In this document: in pieces, positions 28,703 to 36,783 of the stretch
How positions within the stretch are numbered: the first letter of the stretch is position 1
How the letters are laid out: each line of letters begins with the position of its first letter
Assembly (NCBI RefSeq): GCF_020886315.1
Contig: NZ_AP025226.1
Coordinates: forward strand, 1,018,001 to 1,082,000
DNA from: Saccharolobus caldissimus
GTDB lineage: Archaea; Thermoproteota; Thermoprotei_A; Sulfolobales; Sulfolobaceae
Length of the DNA: 64,000 nucleotides
Direction of reading: 5' to 3'
The notes under the pieces: generated by a model
What the model was told of the DNA's origin: nothing
The model's input: only the letters and a program-made list of their open reading frames with translations
Databases searched by the model: none
Program-made: the position numbers and the translations under genes

Positions 28703-28836
28703 GATTCTTCCGAAAGTGCCGTTATTAAGCTACTAATGAATAAGTTAGCTTATAAGGGCGTAAGTAACATTATACTCCGTAACGGAATACTTTTTTGACA
28801 AAATTTATAGCTTAATGACGGCACTATGATTCTTCC
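28703..28836. mobile_element. 116-bp MITE (copy A) with 9-bp target duplication
   Basis: Terminal inverted repeats AGTGCCGTTATTAAGCTA and its near-perfect complement (one mismatch in 18) bound the element at 28712-28827. The 9-bp sequence GATTCTTCC is repeated exactly on both sides (28703-28711 and 28828-28836), a clear target duplication. The ends match those of the IS1-family element at 55.7-56.5 kb (GATAGTGTCGTCATTA), whose transposase probably moved it. Related copies lie at 52.4, 58.5 and 61.0 kb. There is no coding content. Confidence 0.85.
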
Positions 28837-28876
28837 CATGACTATATAAACTAAATTTTTAAACTAGTTTAACTAT

Positions 28877-28990
28877 ATGAAGGTTCTTATAAAAAACGTT
28901 GATGAAAATCTTTATCAAATGCTTAAGGCTAAAGCTACTATTGAGGGTATTTCTGTGAGTGAGGGGTCGGACTTTCATAGGGTTTCATGA
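28877..28990 (+). pseudogene. truncated VapB-type antitoxin
   Basis: The first 29 codons (MKVLIKNVDENLYQMLKAKA, then TIEGISVSE) are the N-terminal ribbon and helix of a VapB/FitA-type antitoxin. The frame then runs into IS-derived DNA and stops after eight foreign residues. The rest of the gene and any vapC partner are missing. A TATA-like box about 28 bp upstream is intact. Confidence 0.7.
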
Positions 28991-29150
28991 TATTTCATAT
29001 CAACCCTCGTCCTCATTCCCCTTGTCCGGCTCCCCACGCCTAGGTTAGGGAGTGTGTATTCCCAGCCACGACATGTGGAGCCTCATTGAACCCATCCTCC
29101 CCCTCACATTGCTCATAGAGTTCACTGTAGGGCCCTCTTCTACATCATAA
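28964..29150 (-). pseudogene. tnpB 3' remnant inserted in vapB
   Basis: This GC-rich block reads on the minus strand as CRGWEYTLPNLGVGSRTRG and ends in DMKYHETL-stop, a C-terminus I associate with Sulfolobales TnpB proteins; other frames carry compatible fragments, indicating frameshifts. It begins exactly where the vapB reading frame is lost, so it marks the right end of an IS200/IS605-type insertion that later lost most of its length. The CGTGGCTGGGA...CTAACCTAGG block is shared with 12.7 kb. Confidence 0.55.
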
Positions 29151-29203
29151 TTTATAACTACAAAACTTATAAACTTTCGTGAAAAGATAGTTAGGAATGT
29201 TAA

Positions 29204-29503
29204 ATGATATCAAATAGCATAAACTTCACGGCTTATCGGAAACTGTTGACAACGGCTATAAATGAGGCTATAAAACTTTGGTTATTAAATAAGGATTTAG
29301 ATAGAATAAAAATTATTAAAAATAAGGAATTCTGGCGAGCAGTAGATGAGGGTAAATATGCACTATTTTGTGACGGGAATTTTATTGGAGGCTTTAACAG
29401 TGAAGAGGAAATGCTAGAGGAAGCTAAGAAATATAAGAAATGTTACGCATTGCATAAGAGTTGGGTAATCCAAGAAAAAAGCGAATTACTGGGAGTTCTC
29501 TGA
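29204..29503 (+). CDS. hypothetical protein (DUF5678-like)
   Basis: A 99-residue protein. The N-terminal half is helical and basic; the C-terminal half (GKYALFCDGNFIGGFNSEEEMLEEAKKY) has the pattern of small DUF5678-type domains, which often precede an aspartic-protease-like gene. Here the next frame starts inside the stop codon (TGATG) and is itself truncated. Function unknown. Confidence 0.55.
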   Translation: MISNSINFTAYRKLLTTAINEAIKLWLLNKDLDRIKIIKNKEFWRAVDEGKYALFCDGNFIGGFNSEEEMLEEAKKYKKCYALHKSWVIQEKSELLGVL

Positions 29504-29601
29504 TGGAGTGTTTTGAAATAAGTGGTAAGCCTATCATAAACGTTAAACTCTCAGATATTAAAAGGGAAAATAGCATTATTATACAATTTGATAGATTTTA
29601 G
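29503..29601 (+). pseudogene. truncated gene, possibly a retropepsin-like protease start
   Basis: Only 32 residues (MECFEISGKPIINVKL...SIIIQFDRF) are encoded before a stop. The phrase G-x-P-I-I-x-V plus IIxFD is how small archaeal clan AA aspartic proteases begin, where the last residue would be the Asp of a D-T-G motif; here the sequence breaks just after that Asp. Overlap of its ATG with the preceding stop supports a coupled two-gene unit that has lost its second half. Confidence 0.35.
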
Positions 29602-30433
29602 CTTTTCTGAATGGGTTCTCGTTAATTACGATATATAAAGTGTTGAATTTACATAGTTGGGTGCTTCAGTAGTAAACCTTTCGGTTAATTTCAACATAGT
29701 GTAAGCTAAGATTGTTAAGTGATATTGTATAACTTAATTAGAATTGAAAAATATCATAATTATAATGTTTTATATTTCATTAATATACGTTATATTCAAT
29801 TATAAAGAATAATATAATATTGGTTAATGAGATAATATAGAAATAGTTATATTATTATTTTACAATAAAATATGCCCAAAATCATAACTAAGCAAACCTT
29901 GTTACCCCCTATATAGTAGCTTAAGAAACTTTAACATGGATACGAAATATATATGAAATGTCTACCAACTAAAGTAATACATTAACGCTAAATTCTTATA
30001 AAGTAATATTATCCAATATAATTTTTTATTAATATGCTCAAAAATTACAATTTTAAACAACTTGAACAACGTCCGTAGTTTGCATTAGCTAATGGTACAC
30101 CTTAAGATAGGGATTATAGAACTTTTATCTTTTCAACTCTATTCCTAGAGGTGGTGTTAATTATTCTGATTATTACTCTGTTTATCAAGTTTTCGATAAT
30201 ATCACGTTGCGAGTAAGGAGTATACTATGGAGAGTTCTAACTCTTATTATAAGGCTCATTTAGCTAGGGTTATTAATAGGAGACAAAAAAGGTTAATTTA
30301 GTCTTGTTGAACATTATATATTCTTAAAGTCCTTTCAAGAGAAAGAACTTCCTTAAGTGAAGTTCACTTAAAGGAATATAGAGTATTAAAGAGAATTTGA
30401 GGTTATTTTACTGAACAATATCGAATAAGACGA
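29602..30433. other. long non-coding gap with decayed sequence
   Basis: No intact gene. It holds one copy of a dispersed repeat (29658-29716). A stretch around 30150-30290 reads as a broken protein (GGVNYSDYYSVYQVFDN...SILWR), perhaps a transposase relic. At 30348-30378 there is a hairpin whose arms TTCCTTAAGTGA and TTCACTTAAAGGAA are complementary except for one base. It ends at the operator of the permease operon. Confidence 0.4.
29658..29716 (+). repeat. dispersed repeat, copy 2
   Basis: Shares the core CAGTAGTAAACCTTTCGGTTAA and a downstream GCTAAGATTGT with 52341-52400, and more weakly with the complement of 3399-3452. There is no coding capacity. Confidence 0.5.
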
Positions 30434-30493
30434 TTATATGAGAACATTCCCGCAATATTGCAAAAAATGCAATATAATTAACTTCTCATATAA
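30434..30493. promoter_or_regulatory. nested palindrome containing an LrpB-type box
   Basis: Outer arms TTATATGAGAA and TTCTCATATAA are perfectly complementary. Inside lies ATATTGCAAAAAATGCAATAT, whose core TTGCAAAAAATGCAA fits the consensus I recall for the Sulfolobus regulator Ss-LrpB (TTGYAWWWWWTRCAA), preceded by the overlapping palindrome GCAATATTGC. Both elements recur before the Lrp-type gene at 36.5 kb. The site is about 50 bp upstream of the TATA box (GTTTATAAG) of the membrane-protein/permease operon, so activation from above the promoter is more likely than simple blocking. Confidence 0.75.
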
Positions 30494-30586
30494 AGGTTAA
30501 TTAATCTTATCAGACTTTATACTAAAAATATCACATAAAAAGTTTATAAGCTAATTATAGAGAATAAAAAGAATTGAAGTGATAAT

Positions 30587-30832
30587 ATGAGTGAAAATGA
30601 GGGCTGGACACTACATAAAGGTCTAATTAACGTATCTGATACTATAGTATATATATTAGGCTGGGTGATACTATTATTAGGTTTCGGTATAGACGTTATA
30701 GGGGTTCAATCCCATAACGCAAATATTGTGGCAATAGGTATTGCCGTTAATTGGATCGGTATATTAATAGGTATATTCAGCGGCGTAATAGGTAATAGGA
30801 GAATACCTCCAGGTTATGGGGAACATGGGTGA
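30587..30832 (+). CDS. small two-helix membrane protein, operon partner of the permease
   Basis: An 81-residue protein with two transmembrane segments (about residues 18-37 and 46-65) and a short soluble N-terminus. A TATA box at 30541-30550 and the Shine-Dalgarno GAAGTGAT precede it. Its stop overlaps the GTG frame of the following permease, whose likely ATG is 6 bp later, so both are in one operon. By position it should be an accessory subunit of the permease; I do not recognise a family. Confidence 0.65.
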   Translation: MSENEGWTLHKGLINVSDTIVYILGWVILLLGFGIDVIGVQSHNANIVAIGIAVNWIGILIGIFSGVIGNRRIPPGYGEHG

Positions 30833-30837
30833 ATATC

Positions 30838-32334
30838 ATGGAGGCCCCTCAGAAATTTAAATCTCCATATGGGGAATACGTAATAATAGTAGATAAAACT
30901 GGTAGAAAATATAGAGTTGGTGAAGATGTAAAGTCAATCACGAAAGTTCTGCTAGGTTATCCTATTGGTAGAAGACTTCTTTTACTAGGAGCATGGATGT
31001 CATTCTTTTTTGGGAGTGTATTAGAATACGGCTGGGGTGCGGCTTCCTCGACAGTTATTTCTCACTACGGGTGGTCTTTAGCAGAGGGATTTTTTAACTA
31101 TACGGTTTATGTACTTTTCCAAGCTACTATTACTGCTCTTTTATTTCAGTGGCTAAGGGAAAGGGGTTTAATTAGTCCAAGAAGGGCACTATTAATGGGG
31201 GGAGCAATGCTAATGATAGCATACTACTTATTTGCTAATTCATTTCAACCTTGGATAGCTTATGTAGGTTATGCAGCTATTGGGGGCGTTGGAGCTGGTT
31301 TAGGATATGCTGTAGGAGGTGCTGTAGTTAATAAGTGGTTTCCAGAAAAAAGAGGGTGGAGACTAGGTTTAGCTAACGGTGCGTGGGCTTATGGATCAGT
31401 ACCCTTTATAATATTATATATTTATGCATTTAATCAATCTGATTTTCAAGAAATATTATATATAACTGGATTAGCAATAGGTATTGGATTAATAATTGCT
31501 AGTTTTTTAGTTGTAGATCCTCCAAAATATTGGTGGCCTAAAGATGTTGATCCTATAGCAGCTAGAGAAGCGAGATTAAAATCAAGAGAGTTAAAAGTTA
31601 ATCCTCCTCCCATAGCTCAATGGACTCCTAGGGAAATGCTAGCTACGAAACAAGGTAAAGCACAAATGGCATCTTTCACGTTAGCCTTAGCAGCATCCTT
31701 ATTTAATGTAGCCTTTTACGCACCTTTTGGGGCGGCTATGGGTTTCACTGGAGGTGTACTATTTGCTGTAGGAGCTGCGGGATTTGCTTTTACTGATGGA
31801 TTAGGTAGACCTTTACAAGGTTTTATATCCACTATAATAGGAAGAAGAAAAGCTTTAACAATATTTTACGCCTTCATGGGGTTAGGAGGGCTTGGAGTAT
31901 TATATGCAGGCTTAGCCCATCTTCCGATATTATGGGCTATATTAGCTGTAGCCACTGGGGCTGTATCTGGGGCTTGTTTTGTATTTGATTGGTTATTAAT
32001 TGCTGACTATTTCGGAGAAAATTATATAGGAAGAAACTGGAGTATTCCGTATGCCCTTAAAGTAGTTGGGGGAGCATTTGGTGGTATAATAGCATCTGTC
32101 ATACTTACCTTTTTAAGTGGAGGAACATGGGCAGATGTAGTAACTGGAGCTCCAATAACTATAACTAATTTTGCCTGGACTGTAGTATTTTGGATAGGTG
32201 CTGCTTTCTCATTAATAGCTGCAGCTTTAGTGTGGTTTTTAGAAAAACCTCCTACCTTAGAAGATTACATAAAAGTAAGGAAAAAGCTAGGAGAACCAAT
32301 ACCACCCGAAATTAAAGATAAGATAAATCAATAA
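30838..32334 (+). CDS. OFA-type MFS permease (oxalate/formate antiporter-like)
   Basis: A 498-residue MFS protein with about 12 transmembrane helices. The sequences WGAASSTVISHYGWS, GYAVGGAVVNKWFPEKRGWRLGLANGAW and GFAFTDGLGRPLQGFISTIIGRRKAL are characteristic of the OFA group, which includes the oxalate:formate antiporter and other carboxylate carriers. I chose the ATG giving MEAPQKF; an in-frame GTG lies three codons upstream. It follows the LrpB-type operator and precedes the oxidoreductase operon, which suggests that it imports the substrate of that enzyme. Confidence 0.8.
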   Translation: MEAPQKFKSPYGEYVIIVDKTGRKYRVGEDVKSITKVLLGYPIGRRLLLLGAWMSFFFGSVLEYGWGAASSTVISHYGWSLAEGFFNYTVYVLFQATITALLFQWLRERGLISPRRALLMGGAMLMIAYYLFANSFQPWIAYVGYAAIGGVGAGLGYAVGGAVVNKWFPEKRGWRLGLANGAWAYGSVPFIILYIYAFNQSDFQEILYITGLAIGIGLIIASFLVVDPPKYWWPKDVDPIAAREARLKSRELKVNPPPIAQWTPREMLATKQGKAQMASFTLALAASLFNVAFYAPFGAAMGFTGGVLFAVGAAGFAFTDGLGRPLQGFISTIIGRRKALTIFYAFMGLGGLGVLYAGLAHLPILWAILAVATGAVSGACFVFDWLLIADYFGENYIGRNWSIPYALKVVGGAFGGIIASVILTFLSGGTWADVVTGAPITITNFAWTVVFWIGAAFSLIAAALVWFLEKPPTLEDYIKVRKKLGEPIPPEIKDKINQ

Positions 32335-32516
32335 TTTTTTAAATATTTTTAATAATAAATTATATGTTAATAAATTTTTATTTTTAAATTTTATAAAATT
32401 ATAGATAATTGTAAAAATTAAGGATATGATATCTATAACTAGTTTTTATTTTTAAATTTATATGCTAATATCTAAATATTTTCTTAATATTCCCTATAAA
32501 CTTCCATTTCCTCAAG

Positions 32517-32630
32517 TTGCATGTTTTGCATATATTTTTAATAGTTTAGTTTAATCTACAGCTAAATGAATAGGTTAATTAACAAAATTGCAAATCAATG
32601 TATATATAATAGATTAACCATATTTTTCAT
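32517..32630 (+). promoter_or_regulatory. promoter of the oxidoreductase operon with TTGCA half-sites
   Basis: TTGCATGTTTTGCA (32517-32530) is a near-match to the spacing of the Lrp-type boxes at 30.45 and 36.54 kb, and a further ATTGCAAAT lies at about 32587. The TATA element GTATATATAATAG is about 25 bp before the start codon, predicting a leaderless mRNA. The left part of the gap (32335-32516) is plain AT-rich DNA. Confidence 0.55.
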
Positions 32631-33722
32631 ATGGAAATTGAGGATCAAGTGAAATACGTAGAGATAACCTATAGAGGTATATTTCAGAAGAGACTTGCTA
32701 AGTACATCGCAGAAGGAATAGTTTATACTGCTAGGGAGATGGGTAAACCTGCAGTATCTTTCGGGAGATACGGAGATTCTCCAGAAAGAAATGGGGTTCC
32801 TGCTAAATATTATGTAGGAATAGGTAATGGAATTAGTGAAGAGGATTTAATAGGTTATTCAACTAGAGTAGAGCCAGATCTAGTAGACGTAATAGTAGTA
32901 TTAGATGACACCTTACTAAAGGGCGTAGAATCTTGGGCTTGGCAAGGAGTACAGCCTATTAACCTAAAACTTAAACCAAATGGAACTATGATCGTAACCT
33001 CTTTAAAGAGAATAGATGAACTAGCCAAAATGGTCCCTAAGAAGGAGTTTAACTGGACTTTAGGAGTTATAAAAACTGAACCATCTTTCTCTGGACTTTG
33101 GGCGTTTAAAGACGATTTAACAATGGAAAAAGTATGGGGAGCTATAGCCAAATTAAGACCCGATATAATAGATTTAGACCACTTAATAAAGTATGTAAGT
33201 AAGAAATCAAATGCAGATAAAAGAATATCTGCAATAAAGGAAACATACACCTCAGTAGAATATAGGACAATTGTTAAAAACGAGGGAATAGACTTCTTAT
33301 ATAATCCTCCTAGGCTGCTCACATGGCAGGAAATGTTAGAGGGGACAGTAATACCTGCAGTACCAAGAGGTAAAAGAAATGAACAGTTTAAGAGAGGTAC
33401 TACAAAATTCGAAAGACCAACAGTGGACTTTGACACTTGCATAAAGTGCAGATTATGCTGGATATACTGCCCAGATGAATGTTTTGATGAAACACCTGAT
33501 GGATATTACGATATAGCCTACGATTATTGTGTAGGTTGTGGTATATGTGCGGAAGTATGCCCAGTCAAAGACTGCATAGTAATGGTAGACGAAAGTATGT
33601 TTACAGATTACAGAAGACCATATGAAATGTGGAAGGAAAATAGGGTAAAGTATAAGGAATGGCTAAATAAGGTAAGACAAGCAAGAAAGGAAAGAGTTTA
33701 TGTTCCGGGGTTGGGAAGATGA
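32631..33722 (+). CDS. 2-oxoacid:ferredoxin oxidoreductase, fused gamma-delta subunit (oxalate oxidoreductase-like)
   Basis: A 363-residue protein. Residues about 8-190 are the gamma domain. Its family-typical Gly-rich G-R-G-G-Q segment is replaced by TYRGIFQKRL, followed by AVSFGRYGDSPERNGVP. Residues about 262-320 are the delta ferredoxin domain with two complete [4Fe-4S] motifs, C270-x2-C273-x2-C276-x3-C280 and C300-x2-C303-x2-C306-x3-C310. It relays electrons from thiamine diphosphate to ferredoxin. A gamma-delta fusion encoded before alpha and beta is the layout of Moorella oxalate oxidoreductase. Sulfolobus homologs are named porD. The gene overlaps alpha by 4 bp. Confidence 0.8.
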   Translation: MEIEDQVKYVEITYRGIFQKRLAKYIAEGIVYTAREMGKPAVSFGRYGDSPERNGVPAKYYVGIGNGISEEDLIGYSTRVEPDLVDVIVVLDDTLLKGVESWAWQGVQPINLKLKPNGTMIVTSLKRIDELAKMVPKKEFNWTLGVIKTEPSFSGLWAFKDDLTMEKVWGAIAKLRPDIIDLDHLIKYVSKKSNADKRISAIKETYTSVEYRTIVKNEGIDFLYNPPRLLTWQEMLEGTVIPAVPRGKRNEQFKRGTTKFERPTVDFDTCIKCRLCWIYCPDECFDETPDGYYDIAYDYCVGCGICAEVCPVKDCIVMVDESMFTDYRRPYEMWKENRVKYKEWLNKVRQARKERVYVPGLGR

Positions 33723-34966
33723 CTGAGGTAAAGAAAATAGTAGAAAAAGAAGTTCTAATGAACGGAACTCAAGCTGTAGCTTATGCAGCAATGTATGCTG
33801 ATGTAGATGTAGTTGCTGCTTACCCCATTAGGCCTTATACGGAAGTAATGGATACGATCTCAAAACTAATAGCAGATGGCGAATTAGATGCTGAGTTCAT
33901 AGTAGCTGAAGGAGAACATGGACAATTTGAAACGGTTAAACATGCATCTTTAGTAGGAGCTAGAACTCTAGTGGGTAGTAGTGGAGTTGGTTGGCTATAT
34001 GCTATGGAGGCCATAGTCGTTACAGCAACTGACAGAGCCCCAGTTGTTGCAATAATCGGAAATAGAGCATTAGACGATCCAGGGGCATACGGTGTTGAGC
34101 ATAATGATGCTTTAATGGTAAGGGATGTGGGATGGTTATTAGCCTGGGTAGATACTGCACAAGAAGCCTTTGACACTACGTTAATAGCATATAGAGTTGC
34201 TGAAGATCAGAGAGTATTATTACCAGTAGGTATATCAATGGATGGAGGGTTCTTAACTCATTCTGAGCAGATAGTTAGATTACCTCCTAAAGAGATAGTT
34301 AAGGACTTCCTACCCCCATATAATAGGGGTAAATACTTAGTTCATCCAGATAATCCAATTACTGTAGCTCCTCAAGTTAATGAGGATTGGGTAATGGAGA
34401 TAAGAAGACAGCATGAAGAGGCTATGGAAAGGGCTAGAGTAGTAATATCTGAAGCTTACGAGAGCTTTAAGAAGGTCTTCGGGAGATATCCTGGCTCTAC
34501 GGGTGATATAAAAATGCCCGAAAATCCCTTCGTAGAACCATTCATGATAGATGATGCTGAAGTAGTACTAATAGGCATGGGTACTGTTTCTAAACCCATG
34601 AAGGTTGCTATAAAGAATATGAGAAAACAAGGGTATAAAGTTGGAATGCTAAGGATAAGGTGGTTTAGGCCATTTCCAACACAAGACGTTATAAGATATT
34701 TAAGCAATGCAAGGGTTGTATGCGTAATAGATAGGGATTACTCTATGGGTTCTCCTAATAGGGGAGGGGTAGTATATCACGAGATAAGGTCTTCTCTATA
34801 CGATTTAGATCAAAGGCCTAAAGTATTAAACTTTATTGGTGGTTTAGGGGGAAGGGAAATAACGATACAAGATGTGGAGAAGATAATTAAAATAGGTTAT
34901 GAGCATAGGGATACCCCCATAACTAAACCGGTTTATTGGGTAGGGGTCAGAGGTGACCCTTGGTAA
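33719..34966 (+). CDS. 2-oxoacid:ferredoxin oxidoreductase alpha subunit (oxalate oxidoreductase-like)
   Basis: A 415-residue alpha subunit. The substrate loop reads AAYPIRPYTEVMD, with Arg38 where pyruvate enzymes have the Thr of YPITP. As I recall, the same Thr-to-Arg change is found in oxalate oxidoreductase, where the Arg binds the second carboxylate. GVGWLYAMEAIVV and the switch-loop-like EHNDALMVRDVGWLLAW are the other active-site parts; domain II follows from about residue 270 (VVLIGMGTVSKPMK). It starts in an ATGA overlap with the gamma-delta gene. The common name porA would imply pyruvate, which I doubt. Confidence 0.8.
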   Translation: MTEVKKIVEKEVLMNGTQAVAYAAMYADVDVVAAYPIRPYTEVMDTISKLIADGELDAEFIVAEGEHGQFETVKHASLVGARTLVGSSGVGWLYAMEAIVVTATDRAPVVAIIGNRALDDPGAYGVEHNDALMVRDVGWLLAWVDTAQEAFDTTLIAYRVAEDQRVLLPVGISMDGGFLTHSEQIVRLPPKEIVKDFLPPYNRGKYLVHPDNPITVAPQVNEDWVMEIRRQHEEAMERARVVISEAYESFKKVFGRYPGSTGDIKMPENPFVEPFMIDDAEVVLIGMGTVSKPMKVAIKNMRKQGYKVGMLRIRWFRPFPTQDVIRYLSNARVVCVIDRDYSMGSPNRGGVVYHEIRSSLYDLDQRPKVLNFIGGLGGREITIQDVEKIIKIGYEHRDTPITKPVYWVGVRGDPW

Positions 34967-34982
34967 ATTGAGGTGATCCCAT

Positions 34983-35999
34983 ATGGCTGAAAAGGAAATA
35001 GAGGAAAAGGTATATAAGTCAATAATTAAGACAATAAAAGACGTTCCTTTAGAAGAGTATTATACATCTGGTCATAGAACATGTCAAGGATGTGAATCAG
35101 CCTTAGTAATGAGATTTTTAGCTAAAGCCGCGGGACCTAGAACCATAGTAATAGGTGCTACTGGGTGTATGTATGTAGCGAATACAACTTATTATACCAC
35201 ATCATGGGTAGTTCCATGGGTTCATACACAGTTAGGAGGTTCTGGAGCTGCTGCGTTAGGTACAGCTGCAGCTTTAAGGGCTTTAATGAGAAAGGGAAAG
35301 ATAAAACAAGAGCCAATAAACGTAATAGCATTTTGTGGTGACTTAGGCTGTGCTGATATGGGCTTATCTGGAGTCTCTAATGCAATGACATATGATTATA
35401 ATCTACTTATAATACTTTACGACAACGAATCCTCTGCTAATACTGATATTCAAGAAACTAGTATGACACCTTATGGGGCTCAAACTTCTTTTAGCAGACC
35501 CGGTAAGGCGAGGAGGATAATGAAGAGAAGATGGAAGAAAAACGTAGTACCTATAATAATAGCGGGTCATAGAAACGTTAAATACGCAGCTACTATGACA
35601 CCGGCCTATCCTTTAGATGCTATAAATAAGATAAGGAAAGCACTAACGATAGGAGGGCCCACTTTTATACACTCTTTAGATCCATGCCCTAAGGGATGGG
35701 ACTACGATCCTAAATTCTCACATGAATTGGGAGTCTTAGCAGTAGAAACAGGAATATGGCCTTTATACGAATACGTAAACGGAGAGATAATATATAACGA
35801 GCCAACTAAGAGCATTGTAGAGGGAAGGATGAAGAGGAAACCCGTTAAGGAGTACTTGGAGAAACAGGGTAGATTTTCTCATTTTACGGAAGAAGATATA
35901 GAATATGTTCAGAGAATGGTAGATGAGATGTACGAAGAATGGGAAATACCAGGGGTAATGCCTATAAAGTCCATCAATGTTAAAATAAGCGATAAATAA
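34983..35999 (+). CDS. 2-oxoacid:ferredoxin oxidoreductase beta subunit (thiamine diphosphate-binding)
   Basis: A 338-residue beta subunit. GHRTCQGCES and GATGCMYV supply Cys ligands of the proximal [4Fe-4S] cluster, and the thiamine diphosphate/Mg motif is FCGDLGCADMGLSGVSNAM ending at YDNESSANTD. The fourth cluster Cys is probably in SLDPCPKGWDYD. The Shine-Dalgarno GAGGTGAT precedes the ATG, 16 bp after alpha. With alpha and gamma-delta it forms a complete enzyme; together with the OFA permease it would split oxalate to two CO2 while reducing ferredoxin, if the substrate assignment is right. Confidence 0.85.
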   Translation: MAEKEIEEKVYKSIIKTIKDVPLEEYYTSGHRTCQGCESALVMRFLAKAAGPRTIVIGATGCMYVANTTYYTTSWVVPWVHTQLGGSGAAALGTAAALRALMRKGKIKQEPINVIAFCGDLGCADMGLSGVSNAMTYDYNLLIILYDNESSANTDIQETSMTPYGAQTSFSRPGKARRIMKRRWKKNVVPIIIAGHRNVKYAATMTPAYPLDAINKIRKALTIGGPTFIHSLDPCPKGWDYDPKFSHELGVLAVETGIWPLYEYVNGEIIYNEPTKSIVEGRMKRKPVKEYLEKQGRFSHFTEEDIEYVQRMVDEMYEEWEIPGVMPIKSINVKISDK

Positions 36000-36039
36000 A
36001 AAAGTAATTATTTTTTATTTTTAAAATAAAAATTTTTTA

Positions 36040-36504
36040 TTACAATAATACTGAAGGATCTATTTTATATCTTTCAATTATTCTTGAGATCGAAACGGTT
36101 TTAATACCCCTTATATTATATAATTTGTTAGCTATAAACTGATGAGCGCTGGAATCATCCTTAAATATCATGTGGACGTGAAGTCTAGGACCGTTGTCTA
36201 AGCCGTAAATCCTAACTACTTCTGGTATCTCACCTAACTCTTGAGCTACTTTTTTTATCGCATAAGGGACAGTCTCTATTTCCATAACTAAAGAAACGTT
36301 TAAACCCAGATTTACCCTATCTATTAACGCTACATATCCCCTTATTATCTGCATGTCCTCCAATCTCTTAATTCTATATCTTATAGTGCTTATGGGAACG
36401 TTCAATTCGGTGGATAATTCCTTTAAACTCTTTTTAGCGTTATAACGTAAAATGTTAAGAATTCTCTCGTCAAGCTCGTCTAATTTTACTGTATTAACAC
36501 CCAT
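36040..36504 (-). CDS. lrpB: Lrp/AsnC-family transcription regulator, LrpB-like
   Basis: A 154-residue regulator: helix-turn-helix at about residues 8-55 (LDELDERILNILRYNAKKSL then VPISTIRYRIKRLEDM) and a RAM ligand/oligomerisation domain after residue 65. It faces the oxidoreductase operon convergently. In S. solfataricus, Ss-LrpB regulates itself, porDAB and permease genes from TTGYAWWWWWTRCAA boxes; the same gene set and box sequences occur here. A TATA box (TTATATG) lies about 26 bp before the ATG and the box cluster directly upstream of it, supporting autoregulation. The ligand may be the substrate of the adjacent enzyme. Confidence 0.8.
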   Translation of the reverse strand: MGVNTVKLDELDERILNILRYNAKKSLKELSTELNVPISTIRYRIKRLEDMQIIRGYVALIDRVNLGLNVSLVMEIETVPYAIKKVAQELGEIPEVVRIYGLDNGPRLHVHMIFKDDSSAHQFIANKLYNIRGIKTVSISRIIERYKIDPSVLL

Positions 36505-36540
36505 TAGTATATACTTTAATTTCTATGCATATAAGGATTA

Positions 36541-36577
36541 TTGTAAAAAATGCAAAAGTATTCACAGCAATATTGCA
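36541..36577. promoter_or_regulatory. LrpB-type operator pair before the regulator gene
   Basis: TTGTAAAAAATGCAA fits the Ss-LrpB consensus and differs by one base from the box at 30.46 kb. The palindrome GCAATATTGC follows 11 bp later and is identical to the one at 30452-30461. Both lie just upstream of the TATA box of the Lrp-type gene. The remaining gap to the DUF973 gene shows nothing further. Confidence 0.75.
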
Positions 36578-36783
36578 GATTATGCTCTTAATATTTGATA
36601 TTGTTTAACCAATTTGCCAAGTGATGGGAAGATAAATATTAAAATCTTACAATAATTTCTCTAAGTATATTACATAATAAAAAATATTATTTAATAACGA
36701 TTTATTTGAACAAAAATTATTTAGCGATAATTTTTATGTATCAAATCTTAATAATTTTTATTATATTATAAAGTTTAATCTAT

